Positions 16,069-23,779 of a stretch of 37,275 bases of DNA are shown one piece after another. Position 1 is the first letter of the stretch; each line of letters starts with the position of its first letter. Both the position numbers and the translations under genes were made by a program. The notes beneath the pieces are model-generated. The model did no database searches. It worked only from the letters and a program-made list of their open reading frames with translations, and was not told the origin of the DNA. The DNA lies in contig JAFATA010000018.1 of NCBI GenBank assembly GCA_019244165.1, positions 1 through 37,275 on the forward strand. Direction: 5' to 3'. The DNA is from Pseudonocardiales bacterium. Lineage in GTDB: Bacteria > Actinomycetota > Actinomycetes > Mycobacteriales > Pseudonocardiaceae.

Positions 16069-16632
16069 ATGCCAGACCCTACGCAGCTCAACCCGGACCG
16101 CCTGCGGGTGGCTCTCGATCACGGTGAGGTCGTGGAACTTGACGGCGGCACGCTGGTCCTCGACGGGCAGCAATCCCCCAGCGTGGTGCTGCGACTGGCG
16201 CCCTGGCGTGCCCGGTCGGTGGCCCGAGCACTGGAGGAGTGGTCGTCGCTGGCGCGGATTTTCAACCGCTCGACTCGGCCTCTGAACGAGCTGGAGCTGT
16301 CGCGGACACTGGAGTTGGCCGCCGCAGCGCTCGGTGACGGTGACCAACCGGTCTCTCGGTCGGCTCGCGGCTCGCGCGTGATCCACAACCGCCAACGCTT
16401 GGCCGCCGTAGCGGTCCTGGGTGAGCGTGAGTCGCAGCTGTCCGCGGTGCAGCGCCTGGCCTTGGTCGACGCCGCCGCATGGTGGCTCTCGGAACCCAAC
16501 GGCGGCGAGGAACTCGCCTACGCGCTGCTGGCCGCAACCTGCTCGACGGAGGTCAGCACCGAACACGTCTACCTCATCCTGATCACCCCACCCGATCAAC
16601 CAGACGATCACGGCGAGGGCACTTCCTCGTAG
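16069..16632 (+). CDS. 187-aa hypothetical protein at the AICE left end
   Basis: Called from ATG 16069, 11 bp after GGAGGG; a longer frame to 15988 runs through the leader hairpins. The product starts MPDPTQLNPDRLRVALDHGE and has a beta-rich N-terminus (VVELDGGTLVLDG, VVLRLAPW), then helices (LELSRTLELAAAALG). No known domain was recognised. A truncated homologue with the same leader starts at 21187. Its place just inside the att site, separated from the tra/rep genes, suggests an element-borne regulator or accessory factor. Confidence 0.65.
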   Translation: MPDPTQLNPDRLRVALDHGEVVELDGGTLVLDGQQSPSVVLRLAPWRARSVARALEEWSSLARIFNRSTRPLNELELSRTLELAAAALGDGDQPVSRSARGSRVIHNRQRLAAVAVLGERESQLSAVQRLALVDAAAWWLSEPNGGEELAYALLAATCSTEVSTEHVYLILITPPDQPDDHGEGTSS

Positions 16633-17334
16633 CTACTGGTCTCTGGACCCAACGCGCGGGTGAAGACGATCTGTAAATATCCGGCTGGCCTTCTGCGTGG
16701 GATCACCGGTGTCAAAGCTGGCTTGTAGGCTTGTTTGGGATCATCGCGCAGCGACGGAAGCGTTGGTGATTCCACGTGTGAACGGGCACGCGAGGGACAC
16801 GAATCAAGGTCACCGTGCCGGCAGATTATTGTCTGCCGCAGGACGTGGTGGGGAGTGGGTATCCCGTCGCGTCGGCGAGCTTGCCTTAGAGCAGGTCATC
16901 AGGGTGGGGCGTCCAGGTGGAGCACCGCATGCGCTGAACGAGCTGGACACTACCCCCCAGTCCACTACGCCTCCGGCGCCGGCGTGAGGGGATACCCGCT
17001 CCCCTGGTGACCCACCAGTATCCGGGGCCGGTCCTGGAGCCATCCCGGAGCGAGACACCCCACCGGCGCCTGTGTTTGATCGTGAGCTTGGGAACCTCTA
17101 GTGCAGCCTTGGTCAAGGTTTTGACCTGCGGCCTGCTGTGGTCAGGGATGGCCTCGGTTGGTGCCCACCCCGCCCAGCCGCAGCAGTTCTCGCTGCTGGC
17201 CCCCATCCCGGAGATCTGCCCGCCCGGCGAGGGTACGGTCCTTCGAGAGCACAAAGACCCCAGCTCTAGAGCCGAGCTTTTAAGGGGAGTGATCCGACCG
17301 TCCATGGGGCCATCTTCCTCCACAATCTAGGCCA
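16633..17334. other. 702-bp stretch without a recognisable gene
   Basis: Frames of up to 145 codons exist on both strands but none has a recognisable domain or convincing ribosome binding site. GC content is lower and codon bias is absent. Likely remnant DNA between the AICE left-end gene and the DUF262 operon. Confidence 0.4.
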
Positions 17335-17388
17335 GCAACGTGGGTGGCAGCCTGCCAACGTTGCGCGGCAGGCCTTCTAGGCTAGAGT
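17335..17388 (+). promoter_or_regulatory. Promoter and hairpin operator of the DUF262-HEPN operon
   Basis: An almost perfect inverted repeat pairs GCAACGT (17335-17341) with ACGTTGC (17358-17364) and TGGCAG (17345-17350) with CTGCCA (17352-17357). It overlaps a -35-like TTGCGC (17361-17366); a -10-like TAGAGT lies 16 bp further (17383-17388), 7 bp before GTG 17396, so the mRNA is probably leaderless. The overlap suggests autoregulation by a dimeric protein. Confidence 0.5.
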
Positions 17389-17395
17389 TTACGGC

Positions 17396-18463
17396 GTGCC
17401 TGCACAGAAGGACGTGACCAAGCCCGATGGCATCGAAGCGCAGCTCGATAAGGAAAGACGCAAAGTCGACGTCGCGACTTTGAATTTTTCAGTTCGGGAA
17501 TTAGTTCGTATGATGTCCGATAGCGAACTACGGGTTGCCCCTGAGTATCAACGCAAGTTTAGGTGGACTGAAGCTGGCGAGTCATCATTCATAGAGTCAG
17601 TCTTTCTCGGCCTTCCCATTCCACCACTGTTCGTAGCCACCAACATTGGTTTTCAATGGGAAGTGGTCGATGGCCTACAGCGACTTTCTACGCTGATGCA
17701 CTTCCTAGCCTCAAACCCCGAGGAACTTGCGATCATAAACCGAAACGCCAGTCTTCGCCTTAAGGGCCTTGAGAAGCTTAGTGCCCTGAATGGTATAGCA
17801 TATGGAGAGCTTCCAAAGGCTGTACAAGTGTATTTTGGGCGTCAGCCGCTTCAGGTTGTCTCGCTAACAGATAAGAGTGACCTGCAGGTTCGATTTGATG
17901 TTTTTGAACGTCTAAACAAGGGTGCCGTTGCGTTAACAGCTCAGGAGGTGCGCGCCTGCGTGTTCCGCGGCGAGTTTAATCAGTTCTTAGAGCACCTAGC
18001 CGAGGATGAAAACTTTTTAAGACTATTAAAGCTCCAGGAGGCTCGTCAGTATGATGGCACCAAGGCCGAACAGGTGCTCAAATTTTTCGCATACAAGGAT
18101 GGGCGTGCGAAATTTGACGGGCGAGTCGAACACTTCTTGAATTCGTACATGGAAGAAGCAGCGTCGAGATTCAACTATCAAGCGAATGAATCATTGTTTC
18201 ATAGGGCAACCGCCAAGCTGTATCAGATCTGTGGTGGCCCTTTTGTGCGCTCAGACTACAATGTAACTCCGCTAGTCCAATTCGAAGCTTGCCTCGTAGC
18301 AATCGCCGAACTAATCGAATCAAATGAGCAAATTATCTACCCGAGCGAGAATTGGCAGGACGACCCGGAGCTGAAGCGTTCGAGTATGGGCGGAACTAAC
18401 AACCGCACCGCTCTTCGGCGACGAATCGAGCGAGCAAAGGTGCTCTTTAGTGGCGCCACATGA
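17396..18463 (+). CDS. DUF262 (GmrS-like, ParB-fold) protein
   Basis: The 355-aa product starts at GTG 17396. Family hallmarks of DUF262 are clear: APEYQRKFRWTE, FIESVFLGLPIPPLFV, the DGxQR motif in VVDGLQRLSTL, and FERLNKGAVALTAQEVRACV. The DUF262 domain has a ParB/sulfiredoxin-like fold that binds and hydrolyses nucleotides; it is the GmrS half of the modification-dependent enzyme GmrSD and is common in phage-defence loci. No C-terminal DUF1524 nuclease (HNH) domain is present, so the nuclease activity may come from the HEPN protein that follows with a 14-bp overlap. Base composition is visibly poorer in GC than the AICE core, a sign of separate acquisition. Confidence 0.85.
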   Translation: MPAQKDVTKPDGIEAQLDKERRKVDVATLNFSVRELVRMMSDSELRVAPEYQRKFRWTEAGESSFIESVFLGLPIPPLFVATNIGFQWEVVDGLQRLSTLMHFLASNPEELAIINRNASLRLKGLEKLSALNGIAYGELPKAVQVYFGRQPLQVVSLTDKSDLQVRFDVFERLNKGAVALTAQEVRACVFRGEFNQFLEHLAEDENFLRLLKLQEARQYDGTKAEQVLKFFAYKDGRAKFDGRVEHFLNSYMEEAASRFNYQANESLFHRATAKLYQICGGPFVRSDYNVTPLVQFEACLVAIAELIESNEQIIYPSENWQDDPELKRSSMGGTNNRTALRRRIERAKVLFSGAT

Positions 18464-19160
18464 ACAATTAGTTGCGGATCTGCACGTGCATCTTAATCGC
18501 CTACTCACCCGTGTAGATCAGCTGCAAATTTTGCTTTCTCGGGATTTTCGTGTAAGCGATGAATCCGACCTACCAGGTTTCGTGGATCGTGAGCTCCGGG
18601 CGGCCGCAGCCGTGGGGTCGATCGCCGAGTTAGAGTCTCTCACAAAGAGCGCGATTCAGCTTACACACAACGAGCTTAATTCGTGCGGGTTGGTGCTTTG
18701 CGATATTTCGCCGACCGTCAGACAGCTTGCCGTTCATGATACGTTTGAGAGTCTCCGAAGTCTAATGGATCATGGCAGACTGTGGGAGAAACGGTATTTT
18801 GCTACGACACTAGAAACCTGCAATCAGCAAGTTTCGCTACCGATCACACTGCAAGGAGCACCGCAACCACCCCTTGACGGCCGCACACTTACACCCAAGC
18901 ACTACCATCGATTGTGGCAGATTTATAACCTTCCAAAAACACCGTTTCCGGAGGTTTCGTGGGAGGGATCACTACAGAAGTTGGCGCTTCTGAGGAATGA
19001 TATTGCTCATGGAAACCTACCAATTAGCGAGATATTCGCTCAGCCTGGGAGATCCGCGTCGGATGTCAGATACTACATCAACGATATTGGTCTTTTTTCG
19101 ATCAACTTTACCGATTGCTGGGAGAGCTATCTCACTAATCGGGGATACCTAGCAGGGTAA
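18450..19160 (+). CDS. HEPN-domain protein (MAE_28990-like), putative RNase
   Basis: GTG 18450 lies inside the end of the DUF262 gene, so the 236-aa protein is translationally coupled to it. The C-terminal half holds LALLRNDIAHGNLP, the Rx4H motif (RNxxxH) of HEPN ribonucleases, here at about residues 182-187. The N-terminal half is helical (LVADLHVHLNRLLTRVDQLQ). It resembles the MAE_28990-type HEPN family, which is known to be adjacent to DUF262-like genes and has been predicted to act as an RNA-cleaving effector. The active motif is intact, so an RNase-based abortive response is plausible. The pair forms a compact operon with its own promoter. Confidence 0.75.
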   Translation: MAPHEQLVADLHVHLNRLLTRVDQLQILLSRDFRVSDESDLPGFVDRELRAAAAVGSIAELESLTKSAIQLTHNELNSCGLVLCDISPTVRQLAVHDTFESLRSLMDHGRLWEKRYFATTLETCNQQVSLPITLQGAPQPPLDGRTLTPKHYHRLWQIYNLPKTPFPEVSWEGSLQKLALLRNDIAHGNLPISEIFAQPGRSASDVRYYINDIGLFSINFTDCWESYLTNRGYLAG

Positions 19161-19187
19161 CCTGTAGCTTGCCCAAGCTCGCTACGT

Positions 19188-19430
19188 ACCAAGACCCTGG
19201 CTACCGGCAGCGGGAACGACACCGCCAAGCTGTGGGATCTTAGCGCTCTCCGTCATCCCAGCCTGCTACATAGGTAGTGACCCGTACTGGCAACACAGGC
19301 GCAGTCTTCGGAAATCAGATCTCGACGATGCCGCCGCTTGGATCGGTGCCACCGCATGGCTCCCGATCACCGCAACGAGTGGAACCAATATCTGCCCGGC
19401 CTGACCTACCAGTCCCATGCCCCTGAGCAA
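19188..19430 (+). pseudogene. Fragment of a WD40-repeat STAND protein, C-terminal end
   Basis: From 19188 to the stop at 19277 the frame reads TLATGSGNDTAKLWDLS then RHPS, one WD40 unit closely related to those at 28413-29720. After a frame change, 19375-19415 encodes EWNQYLPGLTYQ, matching the terminal EWDNYLAGFAYRPPCG of the intact TIR-WD40 protein. This is the decayed 3' end of a second gene of the same family. It begins 28 bp after the HEPN stop. Confidence 0.7.
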
Positions 19431-19592
19431 CCGGCACGCCGAAGACGGCGCCGATAAGATGGGTTACTTGATCTGGCCACCGCCTGCGACACCAACATTC
19501 GATATGAGCCATCCGCAACGGCGGTCGAGGCGCGAGCAACGTTAGGAAGCACAGGAACCTGACGCCAGAGCTAACTCTATCGGCTTGACCCC

Positions 19593-19829
19593 GTGATGGC
19601 GCGGCCGATGTGGCCCCGCGCGAGCACGGTTGCCAGGCCGCGCGCAGCAAGCGGAGCCGCGGACCGGCCGAGCAAGCGAGACAAAGCCCATGTCCGCGCC
19701 GCCGCAGGCGGCGTGCTTGATCCTATAAAGGACGAATTCGGCAATATCGGACGAACTCACGCCGACAACGAGGGACCGACTATTCACCACAACTCTGGAA
19801 CCATAGTCACGCAGTTAGTCACTCAGTGA
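19593..19829 (+). CDS. Possible small hypothetical protein (78 aa)
   Basis: An open frame from 19593 to 19829 ends in NSGTIVTQ, resembling short NxSGTxxxQ motifs found at the ends of some conflict-system partner proteins. The upstream part is Arg/Ala rich and not convincing. No ribosome binding site supports the start. It lies between the WD40 fragment and the IS5 pseudogene and is probably a remnant. Confidence 0.2.
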   Translation: MMARPMWPRASTVARPRAASGAADRPSKRDKAHVRAAAGGVLDPIKDEFGNIGRTHADNEGPTIHHNSGTIVTQLVTQ

Positions 19830-20592
19830 GGCTTATTCATGCGCGGCTCCAGAAGTGAAGTGCCTGCTATAACGGCTGAGATCGTTGTGCGAAAGGTGTC
19901 GATCGGTCGCCGGTAGTTGGTGTCTAGGATTCGCCAGGTCTTGAGGTGGGCGATAACCTGCTCAATTACTCATCGGTTCTTATTGACCTGGGTGTTGAAT
20001 TCCTTCTCCCAGTCCAGCAGATCACGATGGGGTGGTTTCTTGATTGGCGTGATCATATTGTTGTCGACGTAGCCTTTTGTCCCCCACCCAGTTTCCGGCA
20101 TCCATACCGGTGAGCACGGCCGCCTCGGCCAGGCAGTGACTGTCGTGCCTGTTGCCGTCGATGGGGTCGGAAATCCATGCCAGTCGCCCTGTGAGGGTGG
20201 CCGCGACGTGGACGTTCATGCCGGTGGTGTGGTGCTTGCCCGAGTACAGTTGCGGGTGGGGAGCCCATGACCAGCACGGCAGTCACGTCCCGTCGACCAC
20301 GTACTGTGTCTTGTCGTCCAGGTCATCGGCGGTGGGGACGAACGGCCGGAGTGTGTTGTCCAGCAGCGGCGTGCCGGCTGATCGTGGACTGGGACACGCC
20401 GGATGCCTCTCCGATGTCCGCCTGAACCCGATGACGGCGCAAGTAGGCCAATGTGACTACCACCGCCTTGAACAATCCCAGAATCGGTGGCCAGGTAACC
20501 TTCTCGGACTCGGCGGCGACCTCGTTCGCGGCGCGCACCTGAGCGCACAACTCGTCCACTTGGTCTCTCATGAAGCCTGTTGTATGATACAT
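19823..20592 (-). pseudogene. IS5-family transposase, broken by frameshifts
   Basis: Reading the minus strand from about 20592 gives MYHTTGFMRDQVDELCAQV, PPILGLFKAVVVTLAYLRR and GVSQSTISR in one frame, then SGKHHTTGMNVHVAATLTG and LAWISDPIDGNRHDSH in another, then TGMDAGNWVGDK. A further frameshift follows that, and an in-frame TGA stands before VIEQVIAHLKTWRIL. This is the familiar IS5-type transposase with the DDE core split over at least three frames. It cannot make a functional enzyme. It marks an old insertion in the cargo region. Confidence 0.82.
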
Positions 20593-20598
20593 GTTGGT

Positions 20599-20653
20599 CG
20601 GCTCGTTTCTGAGAATTGAGTGCAGTGACCCAATTCTTTCGAGAAACGAGCCG
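20599..20653. repeat. Long inverted repeat upstream of the IS5 transposase remnant
   Basis: CGGCTCGTTTCT (20599-20610) and AGAAACGAGCCG (20642-20653) are perfect complements; inside them GAATTG and CAATTC add a second stem. It may be part of the insertion-sequence end or a transcription-blocking hairpin before the transposase start. Confidence 0.5.
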
Positions 20654-20781
20654 TCCGCCATGGAGGCGCGCCGAGAGTGAAGCAATCAACTACCGCGTGA
20701 ATAACCGTCAGTGTATCAGAGGCCAATTCGGCAATATTTAGAGGCAATATTTAGAACTGGCCTCCGGCCTGCCCTAATGGT

Positions 20782-20826
20782 GTCGGGGTGGCGGGATTTG
20801 AACCCACGGCCTCTTCGTCCCGAACG
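20782..20826 (-). repeat. tRNA-Pro 3'-half remnant (foreign att site)
   Basis: On the minus strand the sequence reads from a CGG anticodon loop (TTCGGGA between CTTC-type stem halves) through a T-arm (GTGGGTTCAAATCCCGC) to CACCCCGAC, i.e. the 3' half of tRNA-Pro. No 5' half is present, so it is not a gene. It equals the kind of core left by a tyrosine-integrase AICE that targets tRNA-Pro. Confidence 0.75.
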
Positions 20827-20919
20827 CGCGCAGAGCGTGACAATCAGTGTCAACAAGTGCCGCCACGTGCTCGTGAGTCGCCCCGCCGGGTGCTCTGGTG
20901 GCATCCCGTGCCGATGGGT

Positions 20920-20937
20920 TGCTGACTTTTTGCTGAC
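20920..20937. repeat. Paired TGCTGAC boxes near the tRNA-Pro remnant
   Basis: TGCTGAC at 20920-20926 and 20931-20937, 11 bp apart, lie about 95 bp inside the tRNA-Pro core. Their placement mirrors the TGCTGTAC pair beside the tRNA-Ala core, so they are probably arm sites of the lost tRNA-Pro integrase. Confidence 0.5.
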
Positions 20938-21020
20938 TTCGTTCAGCCGGGCCGCAAGACCCGAACTGCAGAACTGCAGCTGCTGTGCCAGGCCGAAACG
21001 ACATTAGAGCCGCCAGCGAG

Positions 21021-21186
21021 ACTAGTTGCGCACGGGCGGTACAGACCAGGAGCGGGACCTGGTTTCCACCGGCTAAGCAACTGAAATCAGGGGCGCACCC
21101 GCTCCTGATGAGACGGCCGAGTGCTGGTGCTGCAACACCGGCCCACGGCCTTGACCACCAACCCTCCGCAGAAGGGTGGAGACCTG
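21021..21186 (+). ncRNA. Structured leader RNA, candidate cis-regulatory element (copy 2)
   Basis: Diverged copy of 15898-16068. Hairpins: ACCAGG/CCTGGT (21045-21050 with 21058-21063), ATCAGGGGC/GCTCCTGAT (21086-21094 with 21101-21109, including a G-U pair where copy 1 has G-C), GGTG/CACC around 21126-21139, and ACCCT/AGGGT (21161-21165 with 21173-21177) over the ribosome binding site. It precedes only a truncated reading frame. Confidence 0.45.
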
Positions 21187-21306
21187 ATGCCAGACCCTAC
21201 GCAATTCGACCGTTGCAGCGGCGTCCATCACAACTCGGCCCACACCTGGCTGGCTAACGACCTGCTGGATGTCACCGAAGATCGTGACACCTCGCGTGCT
21301 GGGTAA
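21187..21306 (+). pseudogene. Truncated homologue of the 187-aa AICE left-end protein
   Basis: ATG 21187 opens with MPDPTQFD, as in the gene at 16069 (MPDPTQLN), then the similarity stops and the frame ends after 39 codons. The rest of the gene was lost by deletion or recombination. It is part of the left-end scar of an older AICE. Confidence 0.6.
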
Positions 21307-21916
21307 GTAACTTTCCAGGTAAACCATGGCCCATAATCCTGGATAGCTCGGTAGGGAGTGGACGGTCGCGCATGGGTATCCCACCAATCCTGACAAGTTG
21401 GAGGTTAGGAGCCGTAAAGAAATAAGTTACTTTCTTGGTGTAACCTCCAATCCCGTGGCCAGGGCTGATGCCGATGACTGCACTTTGGTTATTTCATTAC
21501 GGCTCCATTGGTGGCGACTGGCCCCCGCAGCACCCCTTACCGCCAAGATCTGTGTAGGTCACTACCAAAGTACGCTCGTCGCGGCCAGCTCGTCACGGGT
21601 CACTGCTGCTAGCTGCGGCATTAGCAAAACCATGGACACTCACCAGCGCCGGTCGTCCTGGGTTATGGCGACCGCAGAGGTATGTGTCAGACCACTGGCC
21701 ATGGCATGAGTCGCACTGGGGCCGTAGCACACAGCGGCCTAGCCCTAACGTCTGGTGGGACCTCAGCATCGGCGCACTGCCACTATGGAGGCCTTTCATC
21801 GTAGCTTGTGGATGACCAGTTCGGCACCTATAGGCCGTTTCTCCTGCGCACTGCGCCAACGGCGGCGTGATTTCGATTTCTTTAGTAACGACTGAGAGTG
21901 CTAGTGTGCAACAGGA
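21307..21916. other. 610-bp gene-poor stretch with one long inverted repeat
   Basis: No gene is supported. TTGGAGGTTA (21398-21407) and TAACCTCCAA (21441-21450) are perfect 10-bp complements with AAGAAA/TTTCTT nested inside, forming a possible hairpin. The right edge is the 3' end of the minus-strand three-gene operon. Confidence 0.4.
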
Positions 21917-22450
21917 TTAACCGCCGGCGCGACGGATGTAAATGCTGGCTTCTTCAAGGTCGAGAAAGCGTTCATTCCTTTCACCAGGTGGACTTTTCCA
22001 CGCGGGCGTGGTACCTCCTACTCCCAGCTTTTGCCTCCACTCTGCGTGGAGAGCAGAATTGCTGTGTACATTTTGAACAAAGGATACCCAGTAGCTCTTG
22101 GAGAGACCTAACTCCTTGGCTGCGGTTGCAAAGCGGCGTCCTGCGACCTTTACTTCTGGAGCTTGCTTTCCGTCCCACCCGGACAGGCCGCTGGTGATTG
22201 TAGGAACCGTCAATGTGAGCTCAGCGCTGAGTGCCCAGTCAACCCGTAACTCGACCTCGATGACACGAAGCCCGGACCTATCACAACCATAGATCCCGAC
22301 TGCTTGGATGGCCTTTTCACTTACTCCGTGCACGATCTTATCGATATCCCCTTCGTTGATACCGCCATAAGTGAGCAGGTAACGGAACTGGTCCTGGATT
22401 GTCTCTAGCCTGGTCTCTGTCCAGGTGTAGGTATAGGTCTTAGGGCTCAT
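21917..22450 (-). CDS. 177-aa unknown protein, third gene of the AAA+ operon
   Basis: ATG 22450 overlaps the stop of the ATPase gene as ATGA. The N-terminal part reads TYTWTETRLETIQDQFRYLL, then IVHGVSEKAIQAVGIYGCD and VIEVELRVDWALSAELTLT, alternating helix and beta strands. By eye the T-x-T-x-T-xx-R start, helix and beta-meander faintly recall bacterial HORMA proteins; this is weak and unproven. The central part includes GRRFATAAKELGLS. Because it is coupled to an AAA+ ATPase it may be the remodelled substrate or adaptor. Otherwise no family is recognised. GC content is low for the window. Confidence 0.7.
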   Translation of the reverse strand: MSPKTYTYTWTETRLETIQDQFRYLLTYGGINEGDIDKIVHGVSEKAIQAVGIYGCDRSGLRVIEVELRVDWALSAELTLTVPTITSGLSGWDGKQAPEVKVAGRRFATAAKELGLSKSYWVSFVQNVHSNSALHAEWRQKLGVGGTTPAWKSPPGERNERFLDLEEASIYIRRAGG

Positions 22451-23301
22451 CTCGTCTCTCCGCTAGACTCCTGTTCCTGGATGAAATTTTGGAGCGCAAT
22501 CCGCTGCTCCGCCTGGACGCGCTTAGCAACCTGGAGCAGTTCCAACTCGGTGACTGGTCTCCGCGTGCCCTTGAAGCGACTTCTGTCAATTCTCCGCAAG
22601 AAATCGTGCATATCATGACCAGCCCACTTGAGGAGTCCGGACATTTCCTCATGGATCAGTTCCTGGTGGACCTGGGCGAAGAAGGACAGCGGCTCGTCTA
22701 CGAAGTCATGGGCAAGCATATCTAATGCTTTCATGTCTGTAACTGTCCCCAGAATTCCCGCCGCCACGGCTCTGACCTCTAATGGGTTTGGACGCCAGGT
22801 AAAAGTGTTCATCCGGCCATGCCGCCGCAGTGGTGGATATAGGCGTGCTAAGTTATTGCCGGTAACAAAAATGGGCGCGCGCCTAGGGAAATTGCGGGCC
22901 TTGTCGATTGGCCGATCAGCCAGGTGCATGAGCTCCGCGAGTACCTGCTGATGGTTGACGGTGCCTGTATTCATCTCCCATTCACCGACGGTAGTGTCCA
23001 CGTCATCAATGACGAGTGCAGCTGGGATCCCTTTGGCCACAGCCATAGACGCGGTGGCGTATCTGCGCGCGATGTGTTTTCCAGGCTCGCCTGCTAAGCC
23101 ACTCTCTAAATCTGCAGCATTCAATCGGAGAATTTCGACATTGCATCGTTCCAGTGCGGCTGAAAGTTGAATGGATTTCCCGTCTCCGGAGCGTCCGAAA
23201 ATGCCGAGAATCACCGGCCAGTGGGGGTTGTCACCATAACAGCTCACAAGATGAATATGGATCTGATGGAAAAATCGATCAAGTAGAATGACTTCAGTCA
23301 C
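22447..23301 (-). CDS. RuBisCO-activase-like AAA+ ATPase
   Basis: The 284-aa product is called from GTG 23301, inside the end of the upstream gene; the longer frame to 23352 would overlap more. Walker A is GRSGDGKS at residues 36-43, Walker B is ALVIDDVD, sensor 1 is PIFVTGNN and the arginine-finger region is RRHGRMNTFTWRP. The segments LESGLAGEPGKHIARRYATA, TVNHQQVLAELMHLADRP and VTGNNLARLYPPL align closely with RuBisCO activase, which uses ATP to remodel inhibited RuBisCO. No RuBisCO genes are near, so this is a remodeller put to another use, presumably acting on one of the two proteins it is coupled with. Confidence 0.85.
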   Translation of the reverse strand: MTEVILLDRFFHQIHIHLVSCYGDNPHWPVILGIFGRSGDGKSIQLSAALERCNVEILRLNAADLESGLAGEPGKHIARRYATASMAVAKGIPAALVIDDVDTTVGEWEMNTGTVNHQQVLAELMHLADRPIDKARNFPRRAPIFVTGNNLARLYPPLRRHGRMNTFTWRPNPLEVRAVAAGILGTVTDMKALDMLAHDFVDEPLSFFAQVHQELIHEEMSGLLKWAGHDMHDFLRRIDRSRFKGTRRPVTELELLQVAKRVQAEQRIALQNFIQEQESSGETR

Positions 23302-23779
23302 TTGTGCCCTCGCGTCCAAGTCGGGCCCGCATGATCTCTTCCTCGAACCCATCTAAGAATTTATTTAGCGCTTCGGATGCAACAGTCGGACTATTGCTCG
23401 CCTGTTCCTTTGGTGATCGTAGGCTCCGTCGTTGGTTAAGGCGCGCCTTCACAAGGGTATCGAAGTTTCCTATCGCATAGCCTATCATTTCCATTCGCTG
23501 ATCGCTCGCTAAGACCGCGAGCTCCAAGAGGTCGTCGTCGTGTAGGATGAAAACCTCTCCTTGCGTAAGTGCAAGATATTTAATGAGTGCGATCACAGTC
23601 ATTCGGATCCGCGTGACTTCGGTTTGCATTTGCGAGTGACTTGCCACCAGTCGGATTACCTGATCTTGAAGGTCTCTTACGGAGACTTTGTCACGCCGCC
23701 CATCCAGGAAGTTTTCGGTAAGCTTCTTAACTAATGAAGATAGCACAGCGAAGATAACCTTGGTGATGATCTTCTCCAT
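23294..23779 (-). CDS. 161-aa coiled-coil protein with N-terminal hydrophobic helix, first gene of the AAA+ operon
   Basis: ATG 23779 is preceded by TAAGGAGAG; a longer frame to 23836 has no such site. The product begins MEKIITKVIFAVLSSLVKKL, an amphipathic to hydrophobic helix suited to membrane contact, then a predicted coiled coil (LQDQVIRLVASHSQMQTEVT) and a second hydrophobic segment (VIALIKYLALT), ending with charged helices. It overlaps the ATPase start by 8 bp. It could be a membrane-disrupting effector or an anchor kept in check by the ATPase; no family was recognised. Confidence 0.75.
   Translation of the reverse strand: MEKIITKVIFAVLSSLVKKLTENFLDGRRDKVSVRDLQDQVIRLVASHSQMQTEVTRIRMTVIALIKYLALTQGEVFILHDDDLLELAVLASDQRMEMIGYAIGNFDTLVKARLNQRRSLRSPKEQASNSPTVASEALNKFLDGFEEEIMRARLGREGTSD

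Noticed and set aside
16886..17323. Minus-strand ORF of 145 codons
   Set aside because: No recognisable motif, no convincing start signal and irregular codon use.
20711..21007. Plus-strand ORF with GWRDLNPRPLRPERAQ
   Set aside because: This is the usual artefact of reading the antisense strand of a tRNA-Pro 3' half.
21917..22450. Firm call of a HORMA protein in a CBASS locus
   Set aside because: Resemblance is faint and no cyclase (CD-NTase) or CBASS effector gene is nearby.
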